This document shows, piece by piece, positions 58,985 to 64,000 of a stretch of 64,000 bases of DNA. This stretch comes from Antilocapra americana. Its lineage: Eukaryota > Chordata > Mammalia > Artiodactyla > Antilocapridae. The stretch covers positions 1 to 64,000 of the forward strand of contig ML660204.1 of NCBI GenBank assembly GCA_007570785.1. The letters are read 5' to 3'. The notes under the pieces were generated by a model, which saw nothing but the letters and a program-made list of their open reading frames with translations, was not told the origin of the DNA and did not search any database. Each line of letters starts with the position of its first letter. The first letter of the stretch is position 1. Both the position numbers and the translations under genes were made by a program.

Positions 58985-59200
58985 AGCTTCCTGGGTAGCA
59001 CAGTGATAAAGAATCTGCCTGCCAATGCAGGAGATGAAAGAGACGCAGGTTTGATTGCTGGGTCAGGAAGATCCCCTGGAGTAGGACATGGCAACCCACT
59101 CCAGTATTCTTGCCTGGAAAATTCCATGGACAGAGGAGCTTTGTGGGCTACAGTCCATGGGGTTGTACAGAGCCAGACATGACTGAGCAGCTGAGCACAG
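58985..59200 (+). mobile_element. Bov-tA/BovA-type SINE
   Basis: Complete forward body from 'agcttcctgggtagcacagt' to 'gacatgactgagcagc'. Confidence 0.8.
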
Positions 59201-59534
59201 CACACGGCACAGCTGTTCCATATATATTTTAACTTAATTTTGTTTTTGAATATATATTTAAAAGTAAGTTAAATGCTTTCACTTTACTTTTTCATAGGTA
59301 ATACATTTTTATGGCTCAAGAGTCAAAATACAGAGACGTGTACAGTGCCTCCCACCATACACATCTGCTGTCCCACACATGCAATTTAATTTAATCTCTG
59401 AGCTTTCGTTTCCTGTTCTGTAAAATGTTCATGATAGCAATACCCCCCTTCTGAGATTATGGTGAATAATATATGAGATAGTTCATGAATGCCCTTAGCA
59501 TTGGAATATATTGCCCTGGAATATATCAATATTG

Positions 59535-59860
59535 AAAGTGAAAGTGAAAGTTGCTCAGTCGTGTCTGACTCTTTGCAACCCCATGGACTATATACAGTCC
59601 AAGGAATTCTCCAGGCCAAAATACTGGAATGGGTAGCCTTCCTCTTCTCCAGCGGGTCTTTCTAACCCGGGGATCGAGCCAGGTCTCCCACATTGCAGGC
59701 AGATTCTTTACCAGCTGAGCCACCAGGGAAGCCCAAGAATCCTGGAGTGGGTAGCCTTTCCCTTCTCCAGCAGATCTTCCCAACCCAGAAATTGAACCAG
59801 GGTCTCCTGCATTGCAGGCATATTCTTTACCAACTGAGCTATCAAGGAAGCCCAATATCA
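59535..59860 (-). mobile_element. Two adjacent inverted Bov-tA-type SINEs
   Basis: Bodies at 59,535-59,740 and 59,745-59,860, each ending in 'agggaagccc' or 'aaggaagccc'. Confidence 0.75.
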
Positions 59861-59929
59861 ATATTAGGTACTCAATAACAGTTATGCAGTCATCATCTCA
59901 TCATCCCTTTGGCAGGCAATTTGGCAATA

Positions 59930-60240
59930 CTTGCCAAAAATGTATAATTATACTTCTGAGAATTAGTAAATAATTGAGGCTATGAACAAAGATTTGTTAG
60001 TCAAGATATTAATCACAGAGTTATTTATAAGAGTGAAATTGGGAACAGCTCAAGCATCTGACAGTAGAAAGATGGTTAAAATGTATCATTGTACAATGAT
60101 GTGATAGAATAATTATTGACATTCAAAATGATACTGAAAGAATTCTGGGAAGTACAGCCATTGTCTCTGGGTTGTAAATTTAGGTTTATGTTTTAACTTT
60201 CCCTTCCCCCAAGTTTGTTATAATAAAGAATGGAAAAAAT
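59930..60240. mobile_element. Possible ancient L1 remnant
   Basis: Sequence such as 'aattattgacattcaaaatg' resembles old L1-derived segments. Identification is weak. Confidence 0.3.
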
Positions 60241-60447
60241 GGCAGAAGAATAATAGATATACTCTTACAGCTGTCTTACTGTTAACAGTCATCCCTAAGG
60301 AGCTGATGTGTTTAGGCAGATACTGTGATGATTTCCTGGCCAAGGCTAAACGTAGCCAAGGGACATTGTTCTGATGTTGAAAAATGATCAACTACCTCCA
60401 GGAATTCTCTTCCATGCCCCCCTTCTCTAGCTATGAATATTACTCAT

Positions 60448-60549
60448 CTTGGGAAACTGATTGTCAGTCTGATCTGAAATTGCAGTTGGAAGTGGGTTAA
60501 AGGATAGACCTTCTATGATACCTGGATGATATCAAAGTTGATGTTGAGC
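60448..60549 (-). pseudogene. Right-hand BPIF gene, decayed E3-equivalent exon
   Basis: 102 nt after acceptor CTGTAG, against 105 nt for E3. The phases fit both neighbours. It reads Leu-Asn-Ile-Asn-Phe-Asp-Ile-Ile-Gln-Val-Ser, then TAG at 60,513-60,515, then Lys-Val-Tyr-Pro. The expected donor GTGAGT reads ATGAGT. I infer a dead exon from length, phase and position. Confidence 0.5.
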
Positions 60550-61150
60550 CTACAGAATGGGGAGGGTGACAGAAAGTGAAAAAGATGTTCCCTAGGCCTC
60601 TCAGCTCAACACTCAAACTGCAGTATGGCCTTTCTTTCATCCTGAGCCCTCCCATCCTTAATCTAGATTTCCATTCTAACTCCCATTCTTACTAGCTCTA
60701 GATAAGGAAGCATAAGCCAATAACAGATGGTTTCAGTTAACTGGGGTACTAAAGGAGAGTTAGGACATCAAATCCAAAGCATCAGTTGATAACTATGGTG
60801 TTAGCTTATAATAAAGATGCTGTTTTAATCACTGGGGTATTAAATAAGAACTAAGGTTTCACTAGGAAGGGCTTCTGCTGTACCCCTTTCCAGGGCTATT
60901 TGTAATTCAGTAGGGGCTCAGACAAGACTACATAAATCCAAGGTATGACATCATAACGGGGGGATACTGGGTGCTAGGTTGACAGTTTGGAGAAGAAAGA
61001 GATATCTAATGTTGCCTTCTCAATGTCAGCTTTGCACAGGTACATGAGATCTGAATCTCACAGCAGAGAGTGACACCTTTCAAATACCTGGAGCCTCTAC
61101 TAACCAATGCTTTGGGGGAGCTACTTTATAGCTAAAGGACTTAAACTCAC

Positions 61151-63306
61151 CAGCTGTTGAGTTTCCCAAAAGGAACCGCACTCTTTACAGCATCATCGAT
61201 GTTGTCAAGACTCCCATGGCCACAAACACCCCGTAGAGAACTCTTGCAGAGCAAGCCTTCCAGAGCCAAGGACCCAGTTGCCTCCAGGAGGTGATCTTTA
61301 CCAGCAGGTAAGGTCTTGCTGCCCAGGAAGATCTTAAGCAGCCTTTCACATTCCCTGATCAGATGCTGGTTGTTGAGAAGGATGGCTCCTAGCAGCCCTT
61401 CCTGAGCCAAGATGTCTTTGTTGAGAGCATTTGTTTGGCTGGGAGGGTTTCCAGATCCCATTCCAGTGCCTCCTCCTGGACTGTCATAAGCCGGCGGAAG
61501 CAAGGCATTGCTGTTGACTGATCTCCTGTGTTGGGGAGACTTTCCGTCCACTGGGGTTCCCATGTGGGCAGTGTTTCCCCATTTTAATTCTCCAGTGGAG
61601 CCAGAGTGGTCAGAGTTACCTTGTCCTGACTGCCCATGACCTAAGATGTCCCAGCCTCAGACCTGCCATGATCATTATGTGACCCGCTTCCAGAGTGACT
61701 GTAGCCAACAGTTATTCCCATGCCTAAATGACCAGAATCTATGGATGATGCAGTCCCTGAAAGAATATGATTAGATACCTTTCCTCCAAGCTAACTGTTT
61801 CCTCCTACTGATTCAGCCCCAGATTGAATAGAGCCATCAGATGGTCCAGCCTCAAGCTGACCACTCATCTGAACCAACTCTAGACTGACCTGATGTGCCA
61901 GATGACCCAGCTCTAGGCTGATCCAATCCATTCACTGGTCTAGTTTCAGACTGACTAAGGTGACGAGATGACCCATAATCAGACTGGCCATTGCTTCCAG
62001 ATGATCTTGCCTCAAACTGATTGTCACCAGCAAATTTTTCAGGCCCAGGCCGACCATTTGTTGGCCTTGCCCTAGACTGGCCATTCCCTCCAGATGACCC
62101 TGTCCCAATTTGACTATACTCAGTCGATGACCTATTCCTAGTCATTAACCCTGTCGCCAACTGATCCAGACCACCAGATTTCCCTGACTCAGGACGATCA
62201 TCCACTGGCTCTGTTACAGATTGACTGTAGCCAATAGATAACCAAGCCCCAGATTGTCCTTTTATTGACCCCATCCCAGGCAGACCGTAACCCCTAGAAG
62301 AGCCATCCCCAGCTGGATCCTTCATTAGCCCTGCTACAGACTGACCCAAACCACCAGATGATTTAGCCCCAGACTGACCATAATCATTAGATGACCTACC
62401 ACCAGTGTGACCCCTCACTAAACCTGTCCCCTACTGACCCCAAACCCTCACTAATTCAGACTCAGACTGACCACTCACCGACTCCGTCCTGGACTGACCG
62501 TCCTCTCCAGATGACCCTCTCCCAGCTTGATCATGGACACTATGCAACCCAGCCCGTTTGAACATTTATTAACCTTGACTCTGACGGACCAAAACTACCA
62601 GTTTTCCGTGACCCAAGTTCACCATTTCTTGACCCTTCCTCAAATTGACTAAAACTGTTAGACGACCCAGCCAGAGACTGACCATGATTGCCAGGCCTGG
62701 CCACCCCATATGTGAGACCGCTTCCTCGAGAAACACCTGCATGATGGTCTCTGCCTGAGCTGGCCATACCACCCAAGTTCTTACTGCCAGGGTGGGTGGG
62801 CAACGTGTGGTCAGAGTGGCTCATCCTACCCTCTTGCTCAGACTGTCTGGAGGGATTCCTTTCTCCATAGCCTGAGGATCCTTGGCTGATCACAGGACCT
62901 CTGTCAGCAGAATCTCGGCCACTCATTTCACTTTGGCCAGCGGTATGTATGGTGGCCTGATCTGTCACATGCATTCTCATGGGTGGAATTGGAGTAGGCG
63001 CAGCCATTCTCACCGGGGGTATGGTCAGCAGGTTGGGGTTCTGGGGCCAGTCTGGAAGCATATTGACTTTCTTAGACTGGGCACTGTATTCTGTGAAGTC
63101 TTCAGTACCAGTGTCCTCCAGAAACACGAACGTCTGGTCATATTCAGGGAAGCTTTGGTCTTGGAAGTGGATGGCTCCTCTGCTACTTGAAGGACTCCTG
63201 ATGGCTCCAGCCTGCTGGTTGCTCCCACTGAGAAAGCCGGGGCCAACCATACCACCATTGCCAAGCACTTGGCCAGGCTTGAGAAGGAGACCTCCACTTC
63301 TACTGC
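61151..63306 (-). pseudogene. Giant Gly/Ser/Gln-rich exon of the right-hand BPIF gene
   Basis: Acceptor CCAGCAG at the right, donor GTGAGT at 61,145-61,150. About 255 codons are open from the right end, beginning Gly-Gly-Leu-Leu-Leu-Lys-Pro-Gly, to a TAG at 62,540-62,542. The frame must then shift to continue the Gly-Gln-Ser repeats, meets TAG at 62,431-62,433, runs open to 61,852, shifts again, meets TAG at 61,791-61,793 and 61,641-61,643, and shifts to a last open part of about 140 codons ending Lys-Leu-Asn-Ser-Trp. The repeats are imperfect units of about 12 residues with Ser-Ser-Gly-Gly-x-Gly-Gln-Ser cores. BPI-fold exons are normally under 200 nt. Confidence 0.6.
61620..62760 (-). repeat. 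Imperfect coding-type tandem repeat, about 36-nt unit
   Basis: Plus-strand motifs 'agactgacc' and 'agatgacc' recur roughly every 33-45 nt, and give the Gly-Gln-Ser and Ser-Ser-Gly peptides on the minus strand. Confidence 0.7.
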
Positions 63307-63309
63307 CTG

Positions 63310-63900
63310 CTGGGACAGACACGTGGGTGAGTCCAAGACCTCCCCCTCCCCCTTAGAGACATAGGACTATGGCACTCAGCTCAGAACCCATTCTGTGGCC
63401 ATGTCCAGGAAGCAGGATAAGGACCACCCTCGCAAATTCAGAACAGAGATTCAACCTCTCGCTAGTTTTTTTTTTTTTTTTTCCCTGCACCATGCTGCTT
63501 GAGGGATCATCAGGGATCAAACCCATGCCCTTGGCAGTGAGAGCACAGTCCTACCGACTGGACCACTGGGGAATTCCCTCGTGAGATATTTTTGAGCACT
63601 TAACCCAGGAGGCAATGACAAGTCAGATACAAGGTGACCACATTTGGGCCACCTATGATGGAAGAGAGAAAATGATGATACAATTAAGCCCTGAGGGATA
63701 AGTGCTGTGGCCCCATAGGGTATAGCTGTTTAGTGGTTGACAGCTGCCTAGACCTCAGTTTTAGGATCCTGGGAAATCCAAGGGACTTCTAAACTCTGAA
63801 ATCAGTAGATGACATCCCTCCCTTTTTTATAAATCAATTTTCTTTTTGCTAACTCCTTTGTAGGGGAGGTTGCTGTTTCTTGCAGCCAAACAATGTGCTG
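63310..63900. other. Upstream of the giant exon; one SINE, no exon seen
   Basis: I looked for a signal-peptide exon on the minus strand and found none that I can support. A CHR-type SINE lies at 63,465-63,585. Confidence 0.45.
63465..63585 (-). mobile_element. CHR-type SINE
   Basis: T-run at 63,465-63,482, then the reverse SINE body ending 'accactggggaattccc'. Confidence 0.65.
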
Positions 63901-63904
63901 TGCT

Positions 63905-64000
63905 GTACTCAGTCACTTCGGTCGTGTCCAACTCTTTGCAACCCTATGGATTGTAGCCTGCCAGACTCCTCTGCCCATGGGATCCTCCAGGGGATCTTCC
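63905..64000 (-). mobile_element. Bov-tA-type SINE, cut by window end
   Basis: Begins near 'agtcacttcggtcgtgtcca' and runs off the window. Confidence 0.7.

Larger units (their letters stand above)
54711..63306 (-). pseudogene. BPI-fold (BPIF/PLUNC) gene with long Gly/Ser/Gln-rich exon; probably decayed; 5' end not seen
   Basis: Exons at 61,151-63,306, 60,448-60,549, 58,317-58,457, 56,644-56,707 and 56,227-56,287 share the splice-phase pattern of the BSP30 units. Their lengths are 102, 141, 64 and 61 nt against 105, 150, 82 and 64. The protein parts fit a BPI fold, including Leu-Cys-Pro-Val-Val at the helix. The first exon is unusual: 2.16 kb of degenerate repeats, with stops and frameshifts. 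The Gly-Gly-Leu-Leu start recalls the Gly-rich N-terminus of BPIFB4. Position upstream of BPIFA2-like genes would also fit the BPIFB4-to-BPIFA2 interval, where vomeromodulin-type (BPIFB9) genes lie in rodents. I do not assign a symbol. The signal-peptide exon is not visible between 63,307 and 64,000. Confidence 0.6.

Overview
The window is mammalian genomic DNA from a ruminant, very likely a bovid. It is crowded with Bov-tA/BovA-type tRNA-derived SINEs, BovB (RTE) LINE fragments, 5'-truncated bovine-type L1 3' ends, CHR-type SINEs and a mariner MITE. No prokaryotic or viral gene is visible. Protein-coding signal is sparse, all on the minus strand, and all of one family: BPI-fold (BPIF/PLUNC) genes. 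The left 44 kb holds a tandem array of BPIFA2-like genes of the bovine salivary protein 30 (BSP30) type. The right 9 kb holds one more BPIF gene with an exceptional Gly/Ser/Gln-rich exon. In human and mouse such genes cluster on one chromosome, and this looks like the bovid equivalent.

Exon numbering used here for the BSP30-like unit: E1 signal peptide (148 coding nt), E2 (145), E3 (105), E4 (150-153), E5 (82), E6 (64, conserved Leu-Cys-Pro), E7 (72, stop codon), E8 and E9 (3' UTR, poly-A signal). A noncoding first exon must lie upstream of E1 and was not located.

Copy 1 (about 4.28-8.87 kb) keeps E1, E2 and E6-E9. Copy 2 (about 18.89-25.15 kb) keeps E3-E9, all open. Copy 3 (about 26.90-35.73 kb) keeps E1-E9. 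All three are broken in different ways. Copy 1 has a frameshift in E1, a lost E2 acceptor, deleted E3-E5 and the E6 Cys changed to Ser. Copy 2 has no E1 or E2. Copy 3 has two stops in E2, a frameshift and lost donor in E5, and a 10-nt deletion in E6. As read, none can encode a full secreted BSP30 protein.

The array is a mosaic of duplicated blocks. About 2.4-6.3 kb matches 17.0-20.9 kb. About 18.6-26 kb matches 26.6-33.4 kb. About 6.5-16.1 kb matches 33.4-43.9 kb. In addition, 1-1.7 kb and 16.2-16.8 kb are inverted copies of parts of 11.0-14.0 kb. A perfect 56-bp inverted repeat at 7,366-7,486 exists only in copy 1.

From 43.9 to 54.7 kb I see mainly unique noncoding sequence with repeats. 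From 54.7 to 63.3 kb, minus strand, lies a second BPIF-type gene. A 2.16-kb exon encodes degenerate Gly/Ser/Gln repeats and is broken by stops and frameshifts. It is followed by smaller exons whose lengths and phases match the BPI-fold pattern. Its 5' end is not visible and is probably beyond the right edge of the window.
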